A DNA stretch of 64,000 bases from Citrobacter sp. Its GTDB lineage: Bacteria > Pseudomonadota > Gammaproteobacteria > Enterobacterales > Enterobacteriaceae. The notes beneath the pieces were generated by a model, which searched no databases, had not been told where the DNA came from, and saw nothing but the letters and a program-made list of their open reading frames with translations. The stretch is taken from NCBI GenBank assembly GCA_019415335.1, contig DXKH01000135.1:186001-250000 (forward strand). Direction: 5' to 3'. This document shows, piece after piece, positions 37,694-47,899 of the stretch (the stretch's first letter is position 1; each line of letters starts with the position of its first letter). The translations under genes were made by a program, and so were the position numbers.

Positions 37694-38665
37694 ATGAAAC
37701 CAGAGAATAAACTTCCCGTACTGGCATGCATTTCAGACGAGATGCGCGCGGTGCTGAATGTCCGGCAGGACGATTTGCCTCCCTGGCCTGCCGCCGATGA
37801 CGTGGCAGCGATGCGCCAACACTACATTCTTGAGCGCCGCTTCTGGAACGCGGACGCGCCGCAGATGCCAACGCGGGAATATACCATCCCTACGCGCTGG
37901 GGAGAGGTGACAACGCGCCTGTACAGCCCAACGCCAGACAGTCAGGCCACACTGTTTTACCTGCACGGTGGCGGTTGTATTCTCGGTAATCTGGATACCC
38001 ATGACCGTATCATGCGCCTGCTGGCAAGCTATACCCAGTGCACAGTAATTGGCGTCGACTATTCGCTCTCGCCTGAGGCGCGCTTTCCACAAGCCCTTGA
38101 AGAAACCGTTGACGCCTGTCAGTTCTTTCATCGGCAGGCGGACGACTATCAGGTAAATATGACACGCATTGGCTTTGCTGGTGATTCCGCTGGCGCGATG
38201 CTGGCGCTCAGCAGCGCGCTGTGGCTGCGCGATAAGCACATCTCCTGTGGAACGGTGGCGGGCGTGCTGTTGTGGTACGGCCTGTACGGTTTACAGGATT
38301 CAGTGAGTCGTCGACTGATGGGCGGCGACTGGGATGGCCTCAGCCGCCAGGATTTAGCGATGTACGAAAAAATGTATCTGCGTGATGCCGACGATCGCGA
38401 GTCGCCGTACTACTGCCTGTTCAACAACGACCTGACGCACGAGGTGCCGCCCTGCTTTATCGCCGGTGCGGAGTTTGACCCGCTGATCGACGACAGTCGT
38501 CTGCTCTTTCAGACGCTGGCGGCGCACCAGCAGCCCTGCGAATACAAAATGTATCCCGGCACGCTGCACGCCTTTCTGCACTACTCACGCATGATGAAAT
38601 CTGCCGATGACGCATTACGCGATGGTGCGCGTTTCTTTACCCAACAGATAAACGCGCTGCGTTAG
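37694..38665 (+). CDS. aes: acetyl esterase Aes
   Basis: A 323-residue cytoplasmic carboxylesterase of the hormone-sensitive-lipase family. It has HGGG at 91-94 (oxyanion hole), the nucleophile elbow GDSAGA with Ser165, the acid Asp in [10 protein letters not shown] and catalytic His in GTLHAFLH. In E. coli it also binds and inhibits MalT and alpha-galactosidase. The start ATG 37694 follows AAGGAGCGTTAT. The frame is open far upstream, antisense to gsk, and is not coding there. Its stop abuts that of hemH with no spacing. Confidence 0.96.
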   Translation: MKPENKLPVLACISDEMRAVLNVRQDDLPPWPAADDVAAMRQHYILERRFWNADAPQMPTREYTIPTRWGEVTTRLYSPTPDSQATLFYLHGGGCILGNLDTHDRIMRLLASYTQCTVIGVDYSLSPEARFPQALEETVDACQFFHRQADDYQVNMTRIGFAGDSAGAMLALSSALWLRDKHISCGTVAGVLLWYGLYGLQDSVSRRLMGGDWDGLSRQDLAMYEKMYLRDADDRESPYYCLFNNDLTHEVPPCFIAGAEFDPLIDDSRLLFQTLAAHQQPCEYKMYPGTLHAFLHYSRMMKSADDALRDGARFFTQQINALR

Positions 38666-39637
<972 letters not shown>

Positions 39638-39717
39638 TTATCGATTCAAATTGTTGATAATTGTAGCGGAAAAGCGAATAAGAAGAACTAATTGCTGTGA
39701 GAGGTAAGACGAGAATT

Positions 39718-39787
39718 TGCCTGATGGCACTAACGATGCCGCCATCCGGCACCGATTGCCTGATGGCGCTGCGCTTATCAGGCCTAC
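39718..39787. repeat. REP cluster between hemH and adk
   Basis: A shortened REP (TGCCTGATGGCACTAACGATGCC...CCATCCGGCA) followed by a full REP TGCCTGATGGCGCTGCGC...CAGGCCTAC. The first looks like a fused pair with an internal deletion. Confidence 0.8.
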
Positions 39788-39830
39788 ACGATAATGACTG
39801 GCCTGATAAGCGGTTCACTACGCGAAAAAC

Positions 39831-40508
<678 letters not shown>

Positions 40509-40610
40509 TTAAAAAGCGCTAAACGATACCACCATCACGCATTTGTCTCAAGGAAGGTGCCCTGCGCTGAAACGGTTAATGACGGGAAAATTAAAAATAA
40601 GGAGAGAAAT

Positions 40611-40694
40611 TGCCGGATGGCGGTGTAAACACCTTATCCGGCCTACGATCGACGAGAGGTTGTAGGCCGGATAAGCGTTAGCGCCATCCGGCAT
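40611..40694. repeat. BIME between htpG and adk
   Basis: TGCCGGATGGCGGTGTAAAC...TATCCGGCCTAC and GTAGGCCGGATAAGCG...CCATCCGGCA in inverted order, within the 232-base gap between the htpG stop and the adk start. The rest of the gap (40476-40610) should carry the adk promoter; none was assigned with confidence. Confidence 0.88.
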
Positions 40695-40707
40695 TACATT
40701 GTGACTA

Positions 40708-42582
40708 TCAGGAAACCAACAACTGGTTCATACGGCGGATAAACTGGTTCGGATCTTCCAGCGTACCGCGCTCGGCAAACAACGCCTGATCCAGCAGCAG
40801 TTCAACCCACTCGTTGAATTGCGCTTCATCCTGGGTATCCGCCGTGCGTTTCACCAGCACGTGATCCGGGTTGAGTTCAAAGATGTATTTCACTTCCGGC
40901 ACGTTCTGACCCGCTGCGGCAAACAGTTTCGCCATCTGGGTGCTCATTTCGTCCGCGTCGGTGGTGACAATCGCCGGCGTATCGGTCAGACGGTGCGTCA
41001 GACGTACATCTTTGACCCTGTCGCCCAACAGGTTTTTCACTCGCTCAACGAACGGCGTCAGCGCTTTTTCCGCTTCTTTCGCGCTTTCATCAACTTCATC
41101 GGCCAGCTTGTCGATAGATTCGTCCGCTTTGGCAACAGACTGGAACGCCTTACCGTCGAACTCGGTCAGGTAGTTCATCATCCACTCGTCAATGCGATCG
41201 GAGAGCAGCAGCACTTCAATGCCTTTCTTACGCAGCAGCTCCAGATGCGGGCTGCTCTTCGCCGCCGCGTAGCTGTCTGCGGTGATGTAGTAAATCTTCT
41301 CCTGCCCCTCTTTCATGCGGGAGACGTAGTCTTCCAGAGAGACAGTCTGCGCAGAAGAGTCGGTATGCGTCGACGCGAAACGCATCAGTTTGGCGATGGT
41401 TTCCTGGTTAGCGTGATCTTCCGCTGGCCCTTCTTTCATCACCAGACCAAACTGCTGCCAGAACGTCTGGTATTTTTCCGCGTCGTCTTTCGCCAGTTTT
41501 TCCAGCATCTGCAATACACGCTTGGTCAGTGCGCTACGCAGGTTGCGGGTAACGCTGCTGTCCTGCAGGATCTCACGCGAGACGTTCAGCGGCAGATCGT
41601 TAGAGTCGATAAGCCCTCGCACGAAGCGCAGATAGTTCGGCATGAACTGCTCGGCGTCGTCCATGATAAATACGCGCTGGACGTACAGCTTCAGACCATG
41701 TTTGTGATCGCGATTCCACATGTCCCACGGTGCCTGAGACGGGATATACAGCAGGCTGGTGTACTCCTGCTTCCCTTCCACACGGTTGTGGCTCCAGGTC
41801 AGCGGATCGGTAAAATCGTGCGCGATATGCTTGTAAAACTCGTTGTACTCGTCGCCTTTGATTTCCGACTTGTTACGGGTCCACAGCGCCTGCGCTTTGT
41901 TGATTTTTTCCCAGGAAACAACGGTTTCGCCGTCTTTTTCTTCCTGTTTTTCAATCTCAACCGGCAGCGCGATATGGTCGGAGTATTTGCTGATGATAGA
42001 ACGTACGCGCCAGTCATCGAGGAACTCGTCTTCGCCTTCACGCAGATGCAGGGTGATCTCCGTTCCGCGATCGTCTTTGGTGATATCGGCAACGGTGTAT
42101 TCACCTTCGCCCGCCGACTCCCAGAACACGCCGTTCTCCGGCTTGTCACCTGCGGCACGAGTGCGCACCGTCACTTTATCCGCGACGATAAACGCCGAAT
42201 AGAAGCCAACCCCAAACTGACCAATCAGTTGGCTGTCTTTCGCCTGATCGGAGCCCATAGATTCAAGGAAGGATTTGGTCCCGGACTTCGCGATGGTCCC
42301 CAGATGATCGATTACATCATCACGGTTCATCCCCACGCCGTTGTCGGCGATGGTCAACGTACGCTTATCTTTATCGAAGGAGACGCGTACGCGCAGTTCA
42401 CCGTCGCCTTCATAGAGGTCCGGGTTCGACAGCGCGCGAAAACGCAGCTTGTCTGCCGCATCGGAGGCGTTAGAGATAAGCTCACGCAGGAAGATTTCTT
42501 TATTGGAATACAGAGAATGGATCATCAGATGCAGAAGCTGTTTTACTTCTGACTGAAAACCACGAGTTTCTTGTCCTTTCAT
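40708..42582 (-). CDS. htpG: Hsp90 molecular chaperone HtpG
   Basis: A 624-residue bacterial Hsp90, the same length as E. coli. The N-terminal GHKL ATPase domain carries [14 protein letters not shown] (Glu for ATP hydrolysis, Asn for Mg), DNGVGM and [11 protein letters not shown]. The middle domain has the catalytic-loop Arg region and the C-terminal dimer domain ends FIRRMNQLL. It works with DnaK in remodelling. A sigma-32 promoter lies directly upstream (42635-42663). Confidence 0.98.
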   Translation of the reverse strand: MKGQETRGFQSEVKQLLHLMIHSLYSNKEIFLRELISNASDAADKLRFRALSNPDLYEGDGELRVRVSFDKDKRTLTIADNGVGMNRDDVIDHLGTIAKSGTKSFLESMGSDQAKDSQLIGQFGVGFYSAFIVADKVTVRTRAAGDKPENGVFWESAGEGEYTVADITKDDRGTEITLHLREGEDEFLDDWRVRSIISKYSDHIALPVEIEKQEEKDGETVVSWEKINKAQALWTRNKSEIKGDEYNEFYKHIAHDFTDPLTWSHNRVEGKQEYTSLLYIPSQAPWDMWNRDHKHGLKLYVQRVFIMDDAEQFMPNYLRFVRGLIDSNDLPLNVSREILQDSSVTRNLRSALTKRVLQMLEKLAKDDAEKYQTFWQQFGLVMKEGPAEDHANQETIAKLMRFASTHTDSSAQTVSLEDYVSRMKEGQEKIYYITADSYAAAKSSPHLELLRKKGIEVLLLSDRIDEWMMNYLTEFDGKAFQSVAKADESIDKLADEVDESAKEAEKALTPFVERVKNLLGDRVKDVRLTHRLTDTPAIVTTDADEMSTQMAKLFAAAGQNVPEVKYIFELNPDHVLVKRTADTQDEAQFNEWVELLLDQALFAERGTLEDPNQFIRRMNQLLVS

Positions 42583-42634
42583 GTAGATCTACCTCAACAA
42601 TGCCATTTTCAATGGTAAAAACACGTTGAGGGTG

Positions 42635-42663
42635 AAATGGGGACAAGCGGGAGGAATTTCAAG
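42635..42663 (-). promoter_or_regulatory. sigma-32 heat-shock promoter of htpG
   Basis: On the minus strand CTTGAAA (-35, 42663-42657) is followed after 14 bases by CCCCATTT (-10, 42642-42635), matching the sigma-32 consensus CTTGAAA-N(11-16)-CCCCATNT. It is 53 bases before the htpG ATG. Confidence 0.9.
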
Positions 42664-42692
42664 CGAAGGCCGCGAGCGCAGCCTCCGTTTGG

Positions 42693-43297
42693 TCAGAATT
42701 TAATCTTGTGGCGTCCTGCCAGAGAATGCGACAGCGTGGTGCCGTCCACCATCTCCAGTTCGCCACCGACCGGCACGCCGTGGGCGATACGGCTGGCGTC
42801 AACGCCATATTGCGCGCAGAGTTCAGCAATGTAATTCGCCGTGGCTTCCCCTTCAACCGTCGGGTTGGTCGCGAGGATCACTTCACTGAGTTGCTCGGAG
42901 GACAGGCGCTGCTCAAGTCTGTCGAGACCGATATCATCCGGCCCGATGCCGTCGAGCGGCGACAAATGCCCCATCAGCACGAAGTAGCGCCCGGAAAACT
43001 GCCCGGTCTGCTCAATCGCGTAAATATCCGCCGGACTTTCGACCACACAAATCTGGCCGTTTTCCTGGCGACGCGGATTCGAACAGATATTGCAGACATC
43101 CTGCTCGGTGAAGGTGCGGCAATCGGCGCAGTGACCGATTTCCGACATCGCCCGGGTGAGCGCTTGCGCCAGACGCATCCCGCCGCTGCGGTCACGCTGA
43201 AGCAGCGTAAACGCCATGCGCTGCGCCGACTTCGGGCCAACACCCGGCAGGCAGCGCAGTGCTTCCATAAGCTGAGTTAACAGCGGGCTGGTTTGCA

Positions 43298-43298
<1 letters not shown>
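42693..43298 (-). CDS. recR: recombination mediator protein RecR
   Basis: A 201-residue member of the RecFOR pathway that loads RecA on gapped DNA. It has an N-terminal HhH ([14 protein letters not shown]), a zinc finger with C57, C60, C69, C72 (CADCRTF...CNIC) and a Toprim domain ([14 protein letters not shown]...). Length equals E. coli. Its ATG shares one base with the ybaB stop (TGATG), so the two are translationally coupled in the dnaX-ybaB-recR operon. Confidence 0.98.
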
Positions 43299-43642
<344 letters not shown>

Positions 43643-43680
43643 TCACGTTAAGGGATGACAATCATAAGCGTCGCTTACGA

Positions 43681-45609
43681 TCAAATGGGGCGGATACTCT
43701 CTTCATCCAGATCCGCATCGAAGAATCGACGCAGGGTCTGGATGTTGTTATCCGCAACTATCGACTCGCGCGCCTGCGCAAGTTTCTCTTCATAAATCGC
43801 CTGACGCCACTCCAGCGGCGTTCGCACCGCCGGATTATCATCTTCTACGATGGTCAGTTCAACCGTTGATCCCGCAAGCTGACTCAGTGCTTCCGCCAGT
43901 TTTTGTTGTGCACCGCTGGAATTCAGGTGACGCTGGCTGGAACGCAAATGCAGACAGACCGCATTGCCGTTCTCTTCTTTCCAGGCGTTGAGCGCGACCT
44001 GTTCAACCAGTTTTGGCAGCGAGAGTTGACTGACCTGCGCCGCCCACGGATCGCGTTCAATCGCTTCTGCGGCCAGCTTGGCTGCCAGTTCCGGTGTTTT
44101 CTCATGCTCCAGCGCTTTCTTCAGCGCCTTCGGCGTCGCCACCACCTCTTTCACTTCAGCAACCGGTGTGGTCGCCTTCCAGCGATAAGCTTCTTTCTTC
44201 GCCGGAGTCTGTTCGAGCGCAGATGGCGCAGGACGAGCCTGCACACGTTCTGATACCGAAGCCAGTCTTTCCAGCGCAGCGTTATTCACCGGCCGCGCGC
44301 GGGATGCGGCTGCCGGTTCACTCTTTTTTGTTTTGGTTGCTCCCTGCGCACGTTGCAGTTGGTTGCGTGCCGCCAGCACCTGGCTGGTGGATTCCGGTAG
44401 CGGTGCTGCCGGCGCCTGGTGCGCAGGCGCTGACTGCTGTGGCACCTGGGTCGGCGTCATTACCGCCGTTGGTGCCACCGGAGCAAACGATTGTCGCGGA
44501 ACCTCGGGTTCCGGTAGCGGCATACGCGGATGAAACGCCAGCGCCCGCAGTAAGGTCATTTCAACGCCCATGCGTCTGTCTGGCGCGTACGGCAGTTCTT
44601 TACGGCCAATCAATAGCGTCTGGTAATAAAGCTGAACGTCCGCAGGTGGTACGGTGCGCGCCAGTTCACGCATGCGCACTTCAATCGCTGCCATATCGCT
44701 GCCCAGCGCAGCAGGAGACAACTGGACCAGCGCAATACGGTGCAGCAGACCCAGCATTTCGACCAGCAGCGCTTCCCACTCGATTCCCCGCGCCGCGGCG
44801 TCGTTGACCAGCGTCATCACCCGTTCGCCGTCGGCGGCGATTACCGCCTCCACCAGCGACAGCGCCTGATCGTCATCCAGCGTGCCGAGCATCGCGCTCA
44901 CCGCCTGGGTGGAAACCTGGCCGTCACCGCTGGCAATCGCCTGATCGGTCAGACTCAGCGCATCACGCAGGCTACCGTCGGCTGCACGGGAAAGCAGTTG
45001 CAGCGCACGCGGCTCATGGGCGATCTGTTCTTCGTTAAGAATGTGTTCAAGCTGATGGCGGATCTGGTCAACATCCAGTGCCTTAAGATGAAACTGCAGG
45101 CAGCGGGACAAAATGGTCACCGGCAGCTTCTGCGGATCGGTCGTCGCCAGCAGGAATTTGACGTGCGACGGCGGCTCCTCAAGCGTTTTGAGCAGCGCGT
45201 TAAAACTGTGGCGAGACAGCATGTGCACTTCGTCGATCAAATAAACTTTGAATCGACCGCGCGCCGGAGCGTACTGGACGTTATCCAGCAGGTCTCGGGT
45301 ATCTTCAACTTTGGTGCGCGAGGCGGCATCGATCTCAATCAGATCGACAAATCGCCCCTGTTCGATTTCACGGCAGTTATCACACACACCACACGGTGTG
45401 GCGGTAATGCCGGTTTCGCAATTCAGTCCCTTTGCCAGCAGACGGGCAATGGAGGTTTTACCGACACCCCGGGTACCGGAAAATAGATATGCATGGTGAA
45501 TACGCCCTAACGACAAGCCGTTCGCCAGTGCGGTCAGCACATGTTCCTGGCCGACGACGTCAGCAAAGGTTTGTGGGCGCCATTTTCGGGCTAAAACCTG
45601 ATAACTCAT
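43681..45609 (-). CDS. dnaX: DNA polymerase III subunit tau
   Basis: The clamp-loader and replisome-organising subunit, 642 residues (E. coli tau 643). AAA+ domain with Walker A GTRGVGKT (45-52), zinc cysteines C64, C73, C76, C79, Walker B DEVHML and sensor SRC. The C-terminal tau-specific domains IV and V bind DnaB and the polymerase alpha subunit. The programmed -1 frameshift at 44323-44329 produces the short gamma form. The start ATG 45609. Confidence 0.98.
   Translation of the reverse strand: MSYQVLARKWRPQTFADVVGQEHVLTALANGLSLGRIHHAYLFSGTRGVGKTSIARLLAKGLNCETGITATPCGVCDNCREIEQGRFVDLIEIDAASRTKVEDTRDLLDNVQYAPARGRFKVYLIDEVHMLSRHSFNALLKTLEEPPSHVKFLLATTDPQKLPVTILSRCLQFHLKALDVDQIRHQLEHILNEEQIAHEPRALQLLSRAADGSLRDALSLTDQAIASGDGQVSTQAVSAMLGTLDDDQALSLVEAVIAADGERVMTLVNDAAARGIEWEALLVEMLGLLHRIALVQLSPAALGSDMAAIEVRMRELARTVPPADVQLYYQTLLIGRKELPYAPDRRMGVEMTLLRALAFHPRMPLPEPEVPRQSFAPVAPTAVMTPTQVPQQSAPAHQAPAAPLPESTSQVLAARNQLQRAQGATKTKKSEPAAASRARPVNNAALERLASVSERVQARPAPSALEQTPAKKEAYRWKATTPVAEVKEVVATPKALKKALEHEKTPELAAKLAAEAIERDPWAAQVSQLSLPKLVEQVALNAWKEENGNAVCLHLRSSQRHLNSSGAQQKLAEALSQLAGSTVELTIVEDDNPAVRTPLEWRQAIYEEKLAQARESIVADNNIQTLRRFFDADLDEESIRPI
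44318..45609 (-). CDS. dnaX: DNA polymerase III subunit gamma (frameshift product of dnaX)
   Basis: The slippery A AAA AAG lies at 44329-44323 (codons 428-429). A -1 slip gives Glu (GAG) and then TGA at 44320-44318, a 430-residue product (E. coli gamma is 431). The upstream Shine-Dalgarno-like AGGGAGC and the downstream GC hairpin (CCGGCAGCCGC with GCGGCCGG) that stimulate frameshifting in E. coli are both present. Confidence 0.92.
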
Positions 45610-45660
45610 TGGCTGGCTCTGAAACGCTGGAAGGTGGATTCATAGGGGGGAATGCTAACA

Positions 45661-45685
45661 CAACCTCGCACATTCAGCGAGGTTG
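45661..45685. terminator. hairpin between apt and dnaX
   Basis: CAACCTCGC and GCGAGGTTG form a 9-bp stem with a 7-base loop, about 55 bases upstream of the dnaX ATG and downstream of apt on the same strand. It could end some apt transcripts or act as a dnaX leader hairpin. Confidence 0.5.
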
Positions 45686-45711
45686 AGAGGCGATATTCAG
45701 GCGTCATCGTT

Positions 45712-45812
45712 GCAGCCAGTTTGGTGACGGACAGCGCGCAAAAACCGGAGCGTACTGACAGTACGTGAGGATTTAGAGCACTGACCGGGGCCAAAATGGC
45801 AAATAAGATAGC
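45712..45812. repeat. intergenic repeat-like element (boxC-like) between apt and dnaX
   Basis: A segment running GCAGCC...GGAGCGTACTGACAGTACGTGAGGATTTAGAGCAC...CAAAATGGCAAATAAGATAGCC. I recognise it as resembling an interspersed enterobacterial intergenic repeat (boxC-like), with the internal inverted repeat CGTACTGACAGTACG. Family assignment is from memory and uncertain; no coding function is seen. Confidence 0.35.
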
Positions 45813-45817
45813 CTGAA

Positions 45818-46369
45818 TCAGTGTCCCGGGAAAGGAACCAGGCTATAACAGTTGATGCCCTGTTGCGCCAGACGCTGTTCGCCACCGAGATCAAACAGAT
45901 TGATGATGAACGCCGCGTCGGTCACTTCGCCGCCCAGACGACGGATCAGTTTCACGGTCGCTTCAATCGTACCGCCAGTTGCCAGCAGATCGTCAACCAC
46001 CAGCACTTTGTCACCGGCGTGGATCGCATCAACGTGGATTTCCAGCTGATCGGTGCCGTATTCCAGTTCGTAGCTTTCAGCGATCGTTTCACGCGGCAGT
46101 TTGCGCGGTTTACGCACCGGCACAAAGCCAACGCCCAGACCCAACGCTACCGGCGCGCCAAACAGAAAGCCGCGCGCTTCGGTACCGACAACTTTGGTGA
46201 TGCCTGCATTTTTGTAACGCTCAACCAGCAATTCGATGCTGAGCGCGTAAGCTTTCGGATCTTCCAGTAAGCTGGTGACATCACGGAAAAGAATGCCCGG
46301 TTTCGGGTAGTCCTGAATGCTTTTAATGCTATTTTTGAGAAACTCAAGCTGCTGTGCAGTTGCGGTCAT
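45818..46369 (-). CDS. apt: adenine phosphoribosyltransferase
   Basis: Salvages adenine to AMP using PRPP. It is 183 residues, the E. coli length. The PRPP-binding motif [13 protein letters not shown] (about 124-136) is intact, as are the upstream [10 protein letters not shown] and the hood region. The start ATG 46369 gives [15 protein letters not shown]. It is upstream of and codirectional with dnaX, with about 200 bases of intergenic repeat and hairpin between them. Confidence 0.98.
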   Translation of the reverse strand: MTATAQQLEFLKNSIKSIQDYPKPGILFRDVTSLLEDPKAYALSIELLVERYKNAGITKVVGTEARGFLFGAPVALGLGVGFVPVRKPRKLPRETIAESYELEYGTDQLEIHVDAIHAGDKVLVVDDLLATGGTIEATVKLIRRLGGEVTDAAFIINLFDLGGEQRLAQQGINCYSLVPFPGH

Positions 46370-46408
46370 AAGTTTGTGCCTGATTAATACGGTGTTACTT
46401 CACGGCGC

Positions 46409-46537
46409 ACTATACACTTCATCCTTCAAGCGGCCTCTTTGTTGGCTGCCTTCATTCATCTCTGTCACTTACTGATGTAAGCTCAGGGATTCATTCAGTT
46501 GCCGCCTCGATGCACCTTGAAGGATAGTGTATATAGA
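46409..46537. repeat. long palindromic intergenic repeat (YPAL-like)
   Basis: The outer arms CTATACACTTCATCCTTCAAG (left, imperfect) and CTTGAAGGATAGTGTATATAG (right) pair across about 128 bp. The centre holds CTTACTGATGTAAG (46468-46481) and mirrored GGC-rich segments. It resembles the large palindromic elements dispersed in enterobacteria such as Yersinia YPAL sequences. It lies upstream of apt (46369) and downstream of ybaN. Confidence 0.65.
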
Positions 46538-46629
46538 AGGCCAACATTAATTTGACCCGGCGCGCCTGTGCTCGAAAACGGTCGAATTTACTGGCTACCG
46601 CCCACAATTGCAACCGCGATTATTATGCT

Positions 46630-47007
46630 TCAGTGCTTTTGTTGCTTTTCGTCAATCACTGGTATTCGCCACATAAATATCAGCAGGCAGACCAGGATCA
46701 CCAGCAGCAGGATCCGCACCCACCACATCGGGGTCAACCACAGCGATATGGCGAAGGTGATGAGGATCATTACGATCGCGCGGGGCTTAACACCCGGCGG
46801 CATAGCCTTATATTTCTGCCAGAATCGCAAATAGCTGCCAAACCACGAGCGGTAGAGTAACCAGTCATGGAAACGCGGCGATGAGCGGGCAAAGCACCAG
46901 GCAGCCAGCAGGATAAACGGTGTCGTCGGCAGTACAGGCAACACGACGCCCAGCGTTCCCAATACAACCGCCAGCCAACCCGTGATGATTAAAAGGATTC
47001 GTTGCAT
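46630..47007 (-). CDS. ybaN: DUF454 inner-membrane protein YbaN
   Basis: A 125-residue membrane protein with two or three hydrophobic segments: residues 4-30 (ILLIITGWLAVVLGTLGVVLP) and 85-115. It carries the DUF454 motif LPTTPFILLAAWCFARSSPRFHDWL. Length equals E. coli YbaN. Function unknown. The start ATG 47007 (MQRILLIITG) is preferred over one six codons earlier. It is divergent from priC. Confidence 0.93.
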   Translation of the reverse strand: MQRILLIITGWLAVVLGTLGVVLPVLPTTPFILLAAWCFARSSPRFHDWLLYRSWFGSYLRFWQKYKAMPPGVKPRAIVMILITFAISLWLTPMWWVRILLLVILVCLLIFMWRIPVIDEKQQKH

Positions 47008-47076
47008 AATAAAGGCATATCGCAAACCAGAACGCTACTTTAGCATAACAGTTATCATTTTCATCGGAGTGTTACA

Positions 47077-47604
47077 TTGAAAACCGCCATGCTGCTGCAA
47101 AAGCTGGAAGATCAGCTCGCCCTCCTGCGCCAACGTTGCGCACCGGTGGCGCAGCATGCCACGCTCAGCGCTCGCTTCGATCGCCATCTTTTTCAGACCC
47201 GCAGCTCCCTGCTCCAGGCCTGTCTGGATGAAGCAGAAGCTCAACTTCAGGCATTGCGTCAGGCGGTTGAACAGCAGCAACTGCCGCAAGTTGCCTGGCT
47301 GGCGGAACATCTGGCGTCGCAACTGGAAGCGATCTCCCGCGAAACCGCCAGTTGGTCACTCCGGGAATGGGACTGTGCCTCGCCGGGTCTGGCGCACTGG
47401 CAGCGCAGACGTATCCAGCATCAGGAATTTGAACGACGCTTGCAGGAAATGACCGCGCAACGCAAAGCGCGACTGGCTCAGGTCACCCGCCAGGACGAGC
47501 AACAAGCGTTGCAACGCGAAGTGGAAATCTATGAAGGCCGTCTGGCGCGCTGTCGCAAGGCACTCGACAATATTGAACGTGTTCTGGCGCGTTTAACCCG
47601 TTAA
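47077..47604 (+). CDS. priC: primosomal replication protein PriC
   Basis: A 175-residue helical protein that restarts stalled forks by loading DnaB onto SSB-coated DNA. It is rich in Gln, Arg and Leu along its length, with the C-terminal [18 protein letters not shown] helix that contacts SSB and DNA in E. coli. Length equals E. coli PriC. The start is TTG or ATG: a TTG at 47077 (GTGTTACATTGAAAACC) fits the E. coli N-terminus [11 protein letters not shown]. It is followed 15 bases later by rsmS. Confidence 0.95.
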   Translation: MKTAMLLQKLEDQLALLRQRCAPVAQHATLSARFDRHLFQTRSSLLQACLDEAEAQLQALRQAVEQQQLPQVAWLAEHLASQLEAISRETASWSLREWDCASPGLAHWQRRRIQHQEFERRLQEMTAQRKARLAQVTRQDEQQALQREVEIYEGRLARCRKALDNIERVLARLTR

Positions 47605-47618
47605 TCCCTGGAGACACT

Positions 47619-47780
47619 ATGTCACTTGAAAACGCCCCGGATGAGGTCAAACTGGCCGTCGATTTGATTGTGTTGCTGGAAGAAAACAATGTCGCCCCGG
47701 ATACCGTTTTGAAAGCGCTGGAAATGGTTAAACGGGACTATGAAAAAAAAATGGCTCAGACTGCTGACAAACTTGATTGA
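47619..47780 (+). CDS. rsmS: small regulatory protein RsmS (YbaM)
   Basis: A 53-residue protein ([20 protein letters not shown]..., ending ADKLD), matching E. coli YbaM in length and sequence. It is short, acidic at the start, with one long amphipathic helix (about 8-45). Renamed RsmS in Pectobacterium for its link to Rsm-controlled secondary metabolism; its direct role is unclear. ATG 47619 lies 14 bases after the priC stop and has CTGGAGACAC as ribosome-binding site, so it is cotranscribed with priC. Confidence 0.93.
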   Translation: MSLENAPDEVKLAVDLIVLLEENNVAPDTVLKALEMVKRDYEKKMAQTADKLD

Positions 47781-47784
47781 GTTT

Positions 47785-47886
47785 TGCCTGATGGCGCTGC
47801 GCTTATCAGGCCTACATTCTCTGAGCGGGTATTGGATATTACCCTGCGTTGTAGGCCGGATAAGACGCAAGTGACGCCATCAGGCA
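47785..47886. repeat. BIME between rsmS and mscK
   Basis: TGCCTGATGGCGCTGCGC...CAGGCCTAC faces GTAGGCCGGATAAGACGC...GCCATCAGGCA, between convergent 3' ends. Confidence 0.9.
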
Positions 47887-47899
47887 TGCGATCGTTTGA

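Noticed and set aside
40819..42552. 577-codon open frame on the plus strand
   Set aside because: Exact antisense shadow of htpG; no family resemblance and no ribosome-binding site.
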